Assembly: GCA_003427395.1 (NCBI GenBank)
Contig: BFEA01000643.1
Span: 571,035 to 606,461 of the forward strand
Direction: 5' to 3'
DNA length: 35,427 nt
Source: Chara braunii
Taxonomy: Eukaryota; Streptophyta; Charophyceae; Charales; Characeae
This document shows positions 21,742 through 32,169 of this stretch, in pieces (within the stretch, counting starts at the first letter, position 1; each line of letters starts with the position of its first letter). The notes beneath the pieces were generated by a model, which saw nothing but the letters and a program-made list of their open reading frames with translations, was not told the origin of the DNA and searched no databases. The translations under genes and the position numbers were made by a program.

Positions 21742-23520
21742 TTGTGCATTTCCCCACACCAACTTATAAGCCTTGGATGGAGGTTTACAAAATTATGCTC
21801 ATGCTCACCAAATCGGTCATTGTGGCCCGATGATTGCTGGGTGTGACCATGATTTCGGTTATCTGGTGATAGGGTATATGCATAATTTGGCCGGTCCACC
21901 TCAGTCCCGGGTATGCTCGTAATTTTGCCTGGGAATGTCCATAATTTGTGCATTCTTGTAGCTGGTTATGGCCGCCTAACTCCCCCTCAGTCATTGGCAT
22001 GCAAATAATTTCCTCGGCCATTTTTTCAGGCATAGAGGCTACACCTCCTTCCCTTTCCATCTCAGGCCAGTGCTTCCACCATCCCTTGCTCCTCTGCGCT
22101 TCGCTGTTGCCAGGCCATGTGAGCCTCACAATCGCACTGCGGGCTGCGAGTCAGCACCTGCGCAGTATGTCAGTGGGACCCGGCCCCGTGGGTTGCCTCC
22201 TCCACAGTAACAGTGAAGCATGACGAAAAGGAAAAATCTAAAACGAGCGGCGGCCTACCGGGAACTGATTGTGGTAGCGCTAACACATTACTCCTTGCGG
22301 ATGTCACAACGGTACCTACGTGTTTCTCTCGCTAATTTCGAGGTAATCATAGATGTCGCTCAACCCCGTAGCTAAGCTACGAAGGTTAGGGTTAGGAATA
22401 TTGCATTCACTCTGAATAGCAACGGCCTTTGAGGTCGGGTGGGTCCTACCTGTGAGCGGCCCGGTATGGCCCGCCCATGGTTTCTGCAGTTTTCGGGAAA
22501 AAGACGCTTCAATAACCAAGAGATAATCATTATGATGCTTCCGGGACAACGGAGAATTACCCCTTTCTTTCTTGCCTCTTCCGTTACGATGACGACCCAG
22601 TTCAGATACGAAGACACGTGGTGTCGCACTTTTTCTGGTCAGGCCTCTTCGGGTGACCAGAAAGCCAACAGGCTGTCACACAGGATTTTGATGTCGTTTA
22701 CAATAAATAAATAAATAAAATAAAGCAAATCCCTTCCAGTTGTGTGCGTCCGGCTTCGAGCGAGACCCTTCAATTGAGGTCTTCGTCGGTCCCGAGTCTT
22801 AGGAATCTTTTATTTTGATTCAGAACAACAAAGATTATGCAAATAATAATCATGAGATTCTGGTATGGCGTGCATGTATCAATTTTCCAATTTACTAATT
22901 TTGATGACTGTGACAAGATCATCAGAGAATACAATCATCAAACAAAGTCAAAGCAAGTGAGACATGACCGATAGACGTGAGCAATGACAAGGATAAATGA
23001 GTGAGGAATGAGAACTCATGATAATGTCATAAAAGCACAGATGAGAGGGGCATGACCAACACTCGGCAAAAGTCCTCACTCATCCCTCAAGGTCACACAC
23101 TCAATCTCTCATTTTGCTGCTCGTTTCCTATGCCTTGAGCCATGTTCCCGTGCTCCCTTACATTGTGGCATCTGGATATAAAGTCATTTAAACCCTGCAA
23201 GCTCGAAACACTTCCATCCGAGGCCCATGACATAGAAGTCAACCATAGCACATAATTTCTCTCATAGAGTAGGAAGATATGGCTGAGAGAAAATCCCATG
23301 CCTAAGATGTCGGAACTCGATGGTTCGGTCACTGCCTCATAGTCAATCTCTGTCGGAGAAACATATCTTTTGGCTAGATCAACCAAGTCACCCCGGCAAG
23401 AACCGTCAGTGAGAAGAAAGGGTAGTAGAGGCTTGGGACAGTCAATGTAGAGTTTGGGTCCAAAGCTACGGATCAGCTCACTTTTTTTCCATTACCTCAA
23501 GATACTTTGCTGCCGAGATC
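21742..23520. repeat. Tandem duplication, copy 2, with 150-bp extra block
   Basis: Second copy of 20112-21740. It is longer because of about 150 bp at 22478-22628 (from ATGGTTTCTGCAG to CGTGGTGTCGCA) that copy 1 lacks; the junction in copy 1 lies at about 20846. The rest aligns collinearly, including the AATAAATAAATAAAATAAAG run near 22706 and the coding fragment at 23093-23500. Only copy 2 continues into the upstream part of the minus-strand coding region, so copy 2 holds the original right edge. Confidence 0.88.
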
Positions 23521-24740
23521 ATAACTGAATCAAAGTGTTTGTGAGCTTCCTAACCCTTCTTCACATAGCGTCGCAAGTCATGGATGGTACCGCCTGCGAA
23601 TCTGGTAAGGACAGAAAAGACCGATAAATCCCCTCGACTCAAGCCAACGGCATTGATGTATTGATATCGAATAACATCCTTGAGGGCTATCTTGTTGAGG
23701 CTGGCAAGGACTGATTCACTAATAGGGGATGACCGAACTGCACTCATGGGCAAAGATGAACATTGAAGTTAGTCTCAACTTCTTTGGTGAGTGCACTAAC
23801 TGGGCGATGTTGATCTCTGTGTTTTTCTCTTTTTGATCGGTGCAGTGGTTGATTGATACTGATCTCATTGTCAAATGGCAATAACCGAATGCCGGTTGAT
23901 CTTGACTAAAATTTTCGGGTAACTCGAATGGTCGAATATTGCTGAAATAACAGGTCACTGAATGCTGATTNNNNNNNNNNNNNNNNNNNNNNNNNNNNNN
24001 NNNNNNNNNNNNNNNNNNNNNNNNNNNNNNNNNNNNNNNNNNNNNNNNNNNNNNNNNNNNNNNNNNNNNNNNNNNNNNNNNNNNNNNNNNNNNNNNNNNN
24101 NNNNNNNNNNNNNNNNNNNNGGGTAACTCGAATGGTCGAATATTGCTGAAATAACAGGTCACTGAATGCTGATTGATTCTGACTAGAAATTCTCTGATAT
24201 CTTAAATGACTAAGTGTTTGTTGAAGTAACGAGTCAAAAAATACCAATCACTTAATGACGGGAGGCTGAGAGGATTGCGGATCGCTGAATGGCCTTAGCT
24301 GATTGAGATGCTGGTGGGGGTTTCGAGAAAAGAGTTTAGGCACCTTTGTGCCCACCCGAGCCTCACTCTGGCCTGCTCCACCATCTCTAGAAATGAGCCA
24401 GTGATGAGCAACTTGTCATCGTAACCATAAAAATAGAACACATATTCGATGTATTTTTCTTCTCTAACCATCCGGACTGTCTGTTCTCTCTGTGCCTATC
24501 TATGCAATTCGATGTCTCGACATGCCTCTTCTTCCTCGCCTTCCTTCTTGTCCCTGTTTGATCGGTACTTCATCAATAAGATCTCATCCTCTTTCATGAC
24601 TTCTCCCTCACACCAAGATTATGATTGTGGATGGGGAGGACTCCAATTAGCATTGGTAGGCTCCACACTCAGAGCTGGAGTCGTCGCCCAACACCCAAGG
24701 TTGTTGACAATAATCGGAACACAGTGTTCTACTGTTTAAT
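23093..24740 (-). pseudogene. Decayed minus-strand coding region, unknown family
   Basis: Read right to left, coding character starts near 24740 (PTNANWSPPHPQS) and runs through an acidic/basic segment (KEDEILLMKYRSNRDKKEGEEEEA), VREEKYIEYVFYFYGYDDKLL and FLEMVEQARVRLGWAQRC. A Gln/Ser-rich part (DSLLQQTLSHLRYQRISSQNQS) follows, then SISINAVGL-like text around ALKDVIRYQYINAVGLSRG, and the duplicated 3' part (DLVDLAKRYVSP). TAA and TAG codons in HPQS-stop-SW, LHR-stop-AQ and KKG-stop-EAH are one step from Gln codons. At least two frame changes and an N gap interrupt it. Without homology I cannot say whether it is a host gene or a retroelement Gag. Confidence 0.45.
23917..24174. other. 150-N assembly gap with identical 54-bp flanks
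   Basis: The 54 bases ending at the gap (23917-23970) are identical to the 54 starting after it (24121-24174), both running GGGTAACTCG to AATGCTGATT. Identical contig ends abutting a fixed-size gap usually mean two overlapping contigs that were not joined, or a collapsed tandem repeat. The true sequence may therefore lack one copy and the gap. Confidence 0.85.
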
Positions 24741-26395
24741 TGAATGTTGTTGTTGAACCTGCCCTGCGGGTATATAAATTTGACATGATTTGACTCTCCA
24801 AGCTGGAGAGGCGAAATCGTACTCATATGAACGACAACTGTTGCAAAACTTTATGATATCCCTTGCTTGTTTGAATAACTGGGTGACGCGATCTCACTGA
24901 TTGTACCTCCACTCTGATTCATTTGGTACACTGTGCACATGATTAGGGTCTTTCTTTTGGCAATATCGAGGCATCACATCCTTAAACGCTTCTCAGACGG
25001 CACGAGGTGACTAACCCTAGTCCTACCCGTCTGACTCTTCATGCAGTGTTCAGGCACCCACAAACTTCCCTTCCCCTCGTTTTCCTCCTGTCCTCAGTCG
25101 TATTCTCACTCTTCCTCCATTAGTCAATGGTACTGAGATGGTCGGAGAGCGCCCCCAGTCAGGGCATGTGCTGGGGCGACCTCAGGGAAGGACTCGGGAA
25201 TGAGTTGCATCCGATTTTGCCCAGAACAAACTATCAAGAGTAGGCTCAGATCAAGTATAACAAAAGCGGTGAGAGGATCTCCTCCTGACATTCTTTCGCA
25301 AGTTGGCCTAAATCTCATATAGACTATGCATTTACGTAGTACACGGCAAACGTCAAATCTGACGCATATACCACTCATGCAACCAACTCGATTAATCCTG
25401 ACCATGAACCCGACTCAAGATCTTGTACGTAGAGTGAAACACTTGTCCAACCACACATCATCTTCTACGTAGAGTGACTTGACCGAACCTCAGTTCAACA
25501 CTTGTCACTGGACAGGGCCCGGACTCAGCACCTTAATACCGGCCCCATATCCCTGTTAGTCAAACGTTGAGGCGAGATCTGACTATTCTAATGTCAGTTA
25601 TGGTCAGACAAATTATCGCTGTCTTTTAGGAAAGAATCATTTCCTTCTAAGTTTGGCCTTTGCCCGTTCTGTGGTTTTCAGTAATGAGGAAAACTGCATG
25701 TTCCCTAGGCTTTGAGCTCCACTGCCCCGGAACTCGACAGATTAGTGCGGTAGTTTGACCAATTATAGATCCAGTGCAACTGACACGCGAGAGTAATCAT
25801 GACTATCATGTCGACCCATCCGCTGCATGGGGGGGCAACAAAAGGCATCTCTGATCACAGACCACATTCATTCGCCACATGAGAGATCCCAGGACCCTCC
25901 CAGTCACAGGTAATGCAAGGTTCCTCTAAATGCCTAACTTTACTTGGTGTGGTGCCAACCTACCCGCCACTTGAGTGTTTCCCCGCAGCGGCCGTCAATA
26001 TCGCGGCCACCTGCTACCTTAATGTTTTCCCGCTGCTAGCCTCAAAGCCGCGGCCATAAGTAAACACCGTCGTGTCGGGCCACTCAAACAATCAGGTGTC
26101 CCTGCGAAACACACGCACGGATCTGCGGGACACATACACACATTCCAGTCAACAGGCACTCGGCCAAGCATGCAAAAACAGCAAGTGCTCACGCACAGAC
26201 TCAGAAACGGGCTCGGGCCATTGGGCGGACTGAGCCTTACTACCTTACATATGTCTAAGTTGCCCCACTTCTACTCGAAGTGGAAGCTATCTCGGTAGGT
26301 TTAGGTGCAGACTGACAAGTGGGAGACACAGGGATCGACGCCTACTGCCCTTCCGAGCTAGCTTCCTTTTGAAAGGGGCTCCTCTTTTGTTTACC
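24741..26395. other. Gene-free stretch with minor repeats
   Basis: I see no supportable gene. Small features are a 7-bp hairpin CTCTCCA-AGC-TGGAGAG near 24797, a duplicated TACGTAGAGTGA near 25427 and 25470, and a diverged direct duplication of about 45 bp around 25975-26060 (TTTCCCCGC..GCGGCCA twice). Confidence 0.45.
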
Positions 26396-26399
26396 CGTG

Positions 26400-26478
26400 T
26401 TCGGTAGGCCGGGACTTGAACCCGCGACCTTATCGTTAGAAATTTGTTTTAGTTGGCCCCGTTAAAGCAGAGGTCCGA
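26400..26478 (-). other. tRNA-like / SINE-head relic
   Basis: On the minus strand GGTCGCGGGTTCAAGTCCC contains a good RNA polymerase III B box with a T-loop-like TTCAAGT and four of five T-stem pairs. TCGG at the 5' side could pair with CCGA at the 3' side as a remnant acceptor. I cannot draw an anticodon stem, and the A-box region (TGCTTTAACGGGG) is only loosely similar, so a functional tRNA is unlikely. A tRNA-derived SINE head or tRNA pseudogene is possible. Confidence 0.3.
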
Positions 26479-26777
26479 CACTTTTCTTTTTTTTCTTTCG
26501 ATCCCGTGATTCCTCTTTGAGGATTCGCTTTTACAAATCTACCGTTGAAACCAGGGCGGATTCGGTCCAGTAGTGTAGCAACGGACTGACCAATGTCGCG
26601 AGTGACCGGCGGCTTGGATATCGGCGCCACGACGCGGATGCTCACGGAGCTCGAAGACCGGGGCACACCTTGGGCGCGACGAGGAGAGAAGGGGGGGCAC
26701 TTCGGAAGAGTAGGCGGAGACGGGAGTTGTGCGAAGATGATAGCGCACACAAGCAGGAGAAAGGGGATAACCATACG

Positions 26778-26960
26778 AGAAGAAGAAGAAGAAGAAGAAG
26801 AAGAAGAAGAAGAAGAAGAAGAAGAAGAAGAAGAAAAGAAGAAGAAGAAGAAGAAAGAGAAGAAGAAGAAGAAGAAGAAGAAGAAGAAGAAGAAAGAGAA
26901 GAACAAGAAGAAGAAGAAGGAGGAGGAGAGAAGAAGTAGAAGAAGGAGGGAGGAGTTGGG
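26778..26960 (+). repeat. (GAA)n purine-only tract
   Basis: About 180 bases of GAA/AGA/GGA repeats without pyrimidine except one C, flanked by more purine-rich DNA to about 27265. It produces long spurious poly-Glu/Lys and poly-Ser/Phe/Leu frames on both strands, which I do not call genes. Such tracts can adopt triplex (H-DNA) structures. Confidence 0.95.
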
Positions 26961-27282
26961 CAGGAGGAGGAAAGGTGACCGCGCGGTTGAAAGGGGCGCG
27001 CAGGGATGATGAGCAAGCGTGCACGCGAAAGGCAGGGCGCAGAGGTCGGAGAGGCCGGCGCGAGGGTAGTGCACGCGCAACCGTTAAGATAGCGCACAGG
27101 TAGAAGAAGAAGAAGAGCGCGGAGGTAGGAGGAAGACCGCGCAAGGGAAAAAAGAAAGCGCGAAAAAGGTAGTAAGAGAGAGAGTAGAGGAAGGAGTAGA
27201 AGAAGAGGAAGGAGGAGGAGAGAAGAAGTAGGAGGGAAGGAGAAGGGAAAGGGTAAGGAGAACGCTTACCTAAGCAGGCCTT

Positions 27283-27350
27283 CGGACAATGACGGCGACG
27301 ACGGCGGCTCCGACGACGGCGGCTCCGACGACGACGGTGACGACGACGGG
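27283..27350 (+). repeat. (GAC/GGC) trinucleotide repeat
   Basis: GACGGCGACGACGGCGGCTC-type units in near-tandem order, GC-rich and coding-neutral. Confidence 0.8.
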
Positions 27351-27416
27351 GAGCGAGAGAAAAGAAAAACGAGTAAGTCCACTTCCTCGCGGCCGATCCC
27401 CGGTGCTCCCATCCAT

Positions 27417-27428
27417 AGAATAAACAAA

Positions 27429-27479
<51 letters not shown>

Positions 27480-27480
27480 A
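27417..27480 (+). repeat. (AAAT)n microsatellite
   Basis: About 16 AAAT units. It is followed at once by a small hairpin, CTTCC (27493-27497) with GGAAG (27508-27512), and a GT-rich run at 27551-27580. A similar AAAT run followed by GT repeats occurs at 29307-29475. Confidence 0.95.
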
Positions 27481-27659
27481 AGCAAATGAATGCTTCCACA
27501 TTTAAGCGGAAGATTCATCTCGTTCTTGCTCATGCCCTCGATAGTAAGGGTGTGTGTGTGTATGTGAATGTGCGTGCGTAAGTGAGAGAGAGTTCTTTTT
27601 CTTCCTCCTCTCAGTCCACCATCTCATTTTCCCCCTCTCAACATCTGACTTTACTACAT

Positions 27660-28094
27660 CTGCAGACTACCGGAGAGAGAGGGAGAAAGTGGGGATAATC
27701 AAGGTTTGATTGGGGGTGACGAGTTACGTACCTGGTACATGAAGAGAGGTCGACAATGGTGTGGACAGTCATGTACATTGGTCTTCAGGAGCCGAAGTGA
27801 TCCTGTTGTGTGAACCAGCTGTAGTATAGGATATATGGTAGAATAGGCTGGGCGTTGTGTGCAGACAGAGAGTGCGACTCTGGATACTGTGGTGGTGTGG
27901 CCTACGGGCTTGGACATTGGCTCAATACTTCATTGTATTGCTCTCTATGGATGGTTTTCTCGGTGCATTGTACACTCTGCTTGGACAAGACTACCTGGAC
28001 ATTTGTGTGATTTCGCAACTTAGTTTTCTATTTATCGTTCATACTCGTAGTCTTTATTATTATTATGATTATTATGATTATTATTATTATTATG

Positions 28095-28140
<46 letters not shown>

Positions 28141-28180
28141 TTTTGTTATTATTATTATTATTATTATTATCATCATTATT
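27660..28180 (+). repeat. Repeat module copy A, ending in (ATT)n
   Basis: Order: TCTGCAGACTA, a purine-rich block, GAGTTACGTACCTGG (27721-27735), TAGTATAGG, GGGCTTGGACATTGGCTCA (about 27907), ATGGATGGTTTTCTCGGTGCATTG, then (ATT)n from 28043. The same order and motifs recur at 31460-31960 and, more weakly, at 30505-31080 and 33590-33945. No protein frame is shared among copies, so this is a non-coding repeat family or part of an unidentified element. Confidence 0.65.
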
Positions 28181-28654
28181 TCTATTAGTATCTTGACCTT
28201 AGTCATAAATACGACTAAATACATTCGAGGAAACGAAAAGGAGAAACCGGGGGTGTAGGTGTGTGAAGAAGGGAAAAGAAGGAGAAGGGGAGGAGGAGGA
28301 TTACTCATCTGGCCCTGCGTCGCTGCATTCCGTATGCGAGGGGAGGGGGACAATGAACGAGAGGATGTGACAGACTGTTCCATCAGAGTTTCATCGACTC
28401 ACCGTACATGCACAGTAAAGGAGGGAGAGAGGATCAAACGAGCACACACACAGAGTGGAGAGAGAGAGAAGACGAATGGATGAGTGGGCAAAAGGGAAAA
28501 GAGACTTACATGTGATGACGTGGCTCCAACTTCGTCTTCGAGGTACCTGCAGCAAGACTCCACCGTCAGAGGTTAGTGCCTGGTACACGAGAGAGAGAAA
28601 GAGAGCCTATAAGTCTCCAACCCCACGGCTCGCTGCACGCTACTTGGAACGATG

Positions 28655-28728
28655 GAATGAGCAAATCAAAAAGTGCCAGTGTATATTTCCACGTTTCAGC
28701 GGAAGAATCATTCCCTTTTTGCTCATTC
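28655..28728. repeat. Inverted repeat next to (GT)n
   Basis: GAATGAGCAAA (28655-28665) and TTTGCTCATTC (28718-28728) are perfect inverted copies 52 bases apart. Between them lies TTCCACGTTTCAGCGGAAG, which is similar to the hairpin at 27493-27512. A (GT)n run (28740-28773) follows directly. The two loci are diverged members of one small dispersed repeat. Confidence 0.6.
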
Positions 28729-28738
28729 TATCGATGGA

Positions 28739-28773
<35 letters not shown>

Positions 28774-28782
<9 letters not shown>

Positions 28783-29029
28783 GTGCGTGAGGGATAGAGA
28801 GAGAGCGCGGTGAGAGAGGATAGCGTAGTGAGGGGAGGTTGGNCACTGTAGGAAGACGATGCGCGAGCAGAGTGGGGTAGCGATGCACGCATTGGAGAAA
28901 GCGACAGGCATGCGAAGAAGAAGAGGACGGGAGCCGCGTGTGCGCGGGTAGAATGAAGGAGTAGGAGGAGAACGACGAAGGGGAAGAGGGGGAAAAAGTA
29001 GGAGGAAGATGATGGGAGAAAAAGGGGGT
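28774..29029. other. Purine-rich spacer
   Basis: GA-rich sequence with an ambiguous base at 28843 and no gene. It leads into GAGTTACGTACCTGGG at 29030, the same box as in the repeat modules. Confidence 0.5.
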
Positions 29030-29049
29030 GAGTTACGTACCTGGGCCAG

Positions 29050-29300
29050 CGCGCGCTACACTGATGAATCTAACGGATCGATTGCCCGGGTCGAAAGGCC
29101 CGGGTAATCTTCCTAAGGTTCGTCGTGTCGAGGATAGATTGTTGTATTGATATTGAACAAGGAGTGCCTAGTCAGCGTGACTCATCAACTCACGCTGATC
29201 ACGTCCTGCCCTTTGTACTCACCGTTGTCACTCCTATCGATTGAATGGGCCCGTGAAGTGTCTGGATCGCGGCGACCTCATGCTACCTCCTTCGAGAGGA
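29050..29300 (+). other. Structured segment with three perfect or near-perfect stems
   Basis: GATTGCCCGGG (29080-29090) pairs with CCCGGGTAATC (29099-29109), with one G-T pair, around TCGAAAGG. AGGAGTG (29160-29166) pairs with CACTCCT (29229-29235), enclosing a perfect 9-bp hairpin TCAGCGTGA (29172-29180)/TCACGCTGA (29190-29198). An AAAT-rich tail follows at 29307. Structured RNA followed by a simple tail suggests a SINE-like transcript. CTGATGA at 29061 and GAAA at 29093 resemble hammerhead blocks, but stem II cannot form. Confidence 0.45.
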
Positions 29301-29306
29301 TGAGCA

Positions 29307-29475
29307 AGCGAAATAAATAAATAAATAAATTAATAAATTAAATAAATAAATAAATTAAATCGAATGAATCTAATCCCTACAACGTTGGAAATACACTACC
29401 ACTACTACACATGTGTGTGTATGTATGTGTGAGTGTGTGTATGAGTGTGTGTATGCGAGAGAGAGAGAGAGTGAT
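29307..29475 (+). repeat. AAAT, GT and GA simple repeats
   Basis: AATAAATAAATAAATTAATA-type run to about 29362, then (GT)n with ATG interruptions from 29411 and (GA)n to 29471. 29476-30015 has no gene that I can support. Confidence 0.85.
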
Positions 29476-30015
29476 GCAAAAGTTTTCACAGTGAACACAA
29501 TGTACAAAAGTTATCACAATGAACATAATGAGTCCATGGTATTTGGAATCGATGTGCCAAGATCACCCTTCTGCCTCCTGCAGATGATCATCCCAACGAC
29601 TATCTCGATAATATATATAGCCTCGTGTTTTTAGAATCAGCACGCCCTCCTACTTTCCCACTACTCTCCCACATGTCATCATCTGCATGTCGCATTCTGA
29701 TCTACTCCCCACATTTTCCTGGTATTTTCATTTCGTACTCTTACCTACCAGTCATTCATGAATCAAACCCCATTTTGCCCGAATCCAGACTCGTGATAAA
29801 AAGAACTGCGGCTGGGTCTAGTAGACTCATGGATTCCTATCCCGTACATGCCTCTGACACTGCCGCTGGCCTAGTTTCAGTGCAGCGTGTCTTGTACATG
29901 TGATCACTTGTGTCCCTGACATAGAGTTACGTGAGGTTACCCTGAATCTGCACCTTTGAGCTGTGAATAATCTCGTCCGAGTCTCGCTATCCTCTTACCC
30001 CACTTTCCTATCTGA

Positions 30016-30017
30016 AT

Positions 30018-30052
<35 letters not shown>
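30016..30052 (+). repeat. (GA)n microsatellite
   Basis: About 17 uninterrupted GA units. Confidence 0.95.
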
Positions 30053-30055
<3 letters not shown>

Positions 30056-30429
30056 CGTGCTACTCGACAATCGATGCTGCCACTATTGCGCGTTCTGTTC
30101 CCCGAATAGAACAACCCCCCCCGACGTGACTGTATCGGGCAGGAAACGTAGCTTGTATACATTCGTTCTCGTTTGTTATTATTGATATTATTAATATTAT
30201 TATCGTATTAATCGTAGTAGTAATAAGAGTAGTATGTCTATTATTACTATGTTTGGAATCGTAACCGTGATTAGTACTATGTAAGGTTGAGGAAGCACAA
30301 AGAAGAAAAAAACGGGAAGGGGGATCGACTCTCCCCGAATGAGGAGAACCTGGCCGGCATTACGGCCAGGTAAGAGGCAGAAGGAGGAAATGCGCAGAAG
30401 GGGGGAAAGGCGATTGCGTGGTAGAGAGT

Positions 30430-31080
30430 GCGCAGGGAAGAAGAAGAAGGAGAAGAAGAAGGAGGAGGAGGAGGAGAAGAGAGAGAAAGGGGAAAGAAGA
30501 GAGAGAAGGAGAGTGCATAGCCTTGGGGACACGTGGCATCTGTGAGTGAGGAGGGAAGAGGTTGTGAGTGAAACGAGGGACATACCTGGTGCTTGACACG
30601 TTCGGCATTGGCCGCTGTACGCTCGTACTCCGAAAAAGTTGTTGCCGTCAACTTCTTGCGTTGTAGTATAGGCTAGTAGGATCTGCCGCATGTAGTCTGG
30701 GTGTCGAGCGCCAGATAGGATATCAACTCTGGTTCTTCGTTGATGATGATGATGGGACTATTACAGCATTATGAACTCTTGGTGTGTTCTTATTTGGTGA
30801 ATCTCGTGGTGCAATGATGCTGTTTCTTCGAGGTCACGACTATCTGGTCTCATGTGTACGATGCGGCTTTGATTTAGGAAGTTCGCCATCGATCATTTTT
30901 TCGCATTTTTTGTGATTTGATTTTTTTTATTTTATTACTACTATTACTGATTGATTGGTATTTTCTCTGTTATTATTATTATTATTATTATCATATTATT
31001 GCTATTTTTACTATTGTTGATATTATCATTACTATTATTATTATTATTATTATTACCATTTACTACTATTATTAAACTAT
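30430..31080 (+). repeat. Repeat module copy B
   Basis: GA-rich block (30440-30510), GAGTGCATAG..CTTGGGGACACGTGGCATCTGTGAGT, GACATACCTGG (30579-30589), CGGCATTGG, TAGTATAGGCTAG and a terminal (ATT)n (30960-31080). TCTGCAGACTAAAAGAGGG follows at about 31110. The left half matches module C at 31460 closely. The middle is diverged or rearranged relative to copies A and C. Confidence 0.6.
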
Positions 31081-31264
31081 TATTTTATCTACCTTACCTG
31101 CCTTCTCAATATCTGCAGACTAAAAGAGGGAGACTGTGGATATGAGGATTGACTACATTGGAGTCAGAGTCGACATTGGATTCAGACTCGATACCGGGTT
31201 GAGACATTCGACGAGGACTTATTTTGGGGCTGGTACCAAGACTTGATATTGATGACATTCCCAT

Positions 31265-31378
31265 CTTTTTTTTTTTTTCCTCTTCGTCTGATCCCTTTCT
31301 CCTCGTCTGACCACCTCCTCCTCGTTTGATCCCCTTCTCTTCGTCTGATCCCCTTCTCTCCGTCTGTGTGTACGAGAG
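31265..31378. repeat. About 20-bp minisatellite
   Basis: Four to five units of CCCCTTCTCTTCGTCTGAT with small changes; the adjacent sequence has ambiguous bases at 31391 and 31393. Confidence 0.75.
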
Positions 31379-31459
31379 GACTTCGCCAAGNTNTCCGTTA
31401 TGTGACATAGAAAGAGAGAGAGGGAGAGGGAAGGAGAATGTACGAGAGAGAAACGGGAA

Positions 31460-31875
31460 GACAGGCGAGTGCATAGTGGTCCTTGGGTGCACGTGGCATC
31501 TGTGAGTTGGGGAACGAGGTTGTGGATGGGGGGGGGAGAGACGTACCTGGTGAAGAGGAGGTTGGCATTGGTGTTGACATCATCACTCGCTGGTAGTCAA
31601 GTTGTCTGGTTGCTGTCATACTGTAGTTGTAGTGATAGGTTGTAGAGTAGATAGGGCGCCAAGCGCCATTCAGAAGAGAGAGCTACATTGGGTTATGCTG
31701 TTGGTGTTGTCCTATTGGGCTTGGACATTGACTCACGGTTCTTCTGTATCATTCTCAAATGGATGGTTACTCGGTTCCATTGTGCTATATGCTCTTGCTT
31801 TTACTACTTGGACTTCAGTGTGATTTTGCAATCTGGACTTCTGTGCCTCGTCCGTATTCATGTTCCTTGCATTAC

Positions 31876-31906
<31 letters not shown>

Positions 31907-31960
31907 GTTATTATTATTATTATTAATATTATTAGTAGTATTAGTAGTATTAGTGTTATT
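31460..31960 (+). repeat. Repeat module copy C
   Basis: GAGTGCATAGTGGTCCTTGG, CACGTGGCATCTGTGAGT, GAGACGTACCTGG (31538-31550), GTTGGCATTGG, GATAGGTTGTAGAGTAG, GGGCTTGGACATTGACTCA (about 31718), ATGGATGGTTACTCGGTTCCATTG and (ATT)n (31877-31960). It matches copy B at its left and copy A at its right, so it is the best-preserved guide to the family. Confidence 0.65.
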
Positions 31961-32169
31961 ACTTTGAAGTCAGACCCGGTCTCATTCACGCCTTTCAGGC
32001 ATGTAGAAAGTGGCGCAGCAAACTGGCGACATGCGCCGACTCAAAACTCAGAGATATGGCATCCGGGTAAGAGTACACTTCCATTTGGCTATGGTGACTC
32101 AGAGCCTAAACAACTCACTGTTTACATACGCCGGATCACCCTGGATATCACACACGCGACTCTCTGATC

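Noticed and set aside
26436-27501. Long Ser/Phe/Leu-rich and Glu/Arg-rich ORFs on both strands
   Set aside because: They come from the (GAA)n and AAAT repeats and change residue type with each frame.
29061-29109. Second hammerhead (CTGATGA at 29061, GAAA at 29093)
   Set aside because: The ends of the intervening sequence are not complementary, so stem II cannot form, and GAAA lies inside a hairpin loop.
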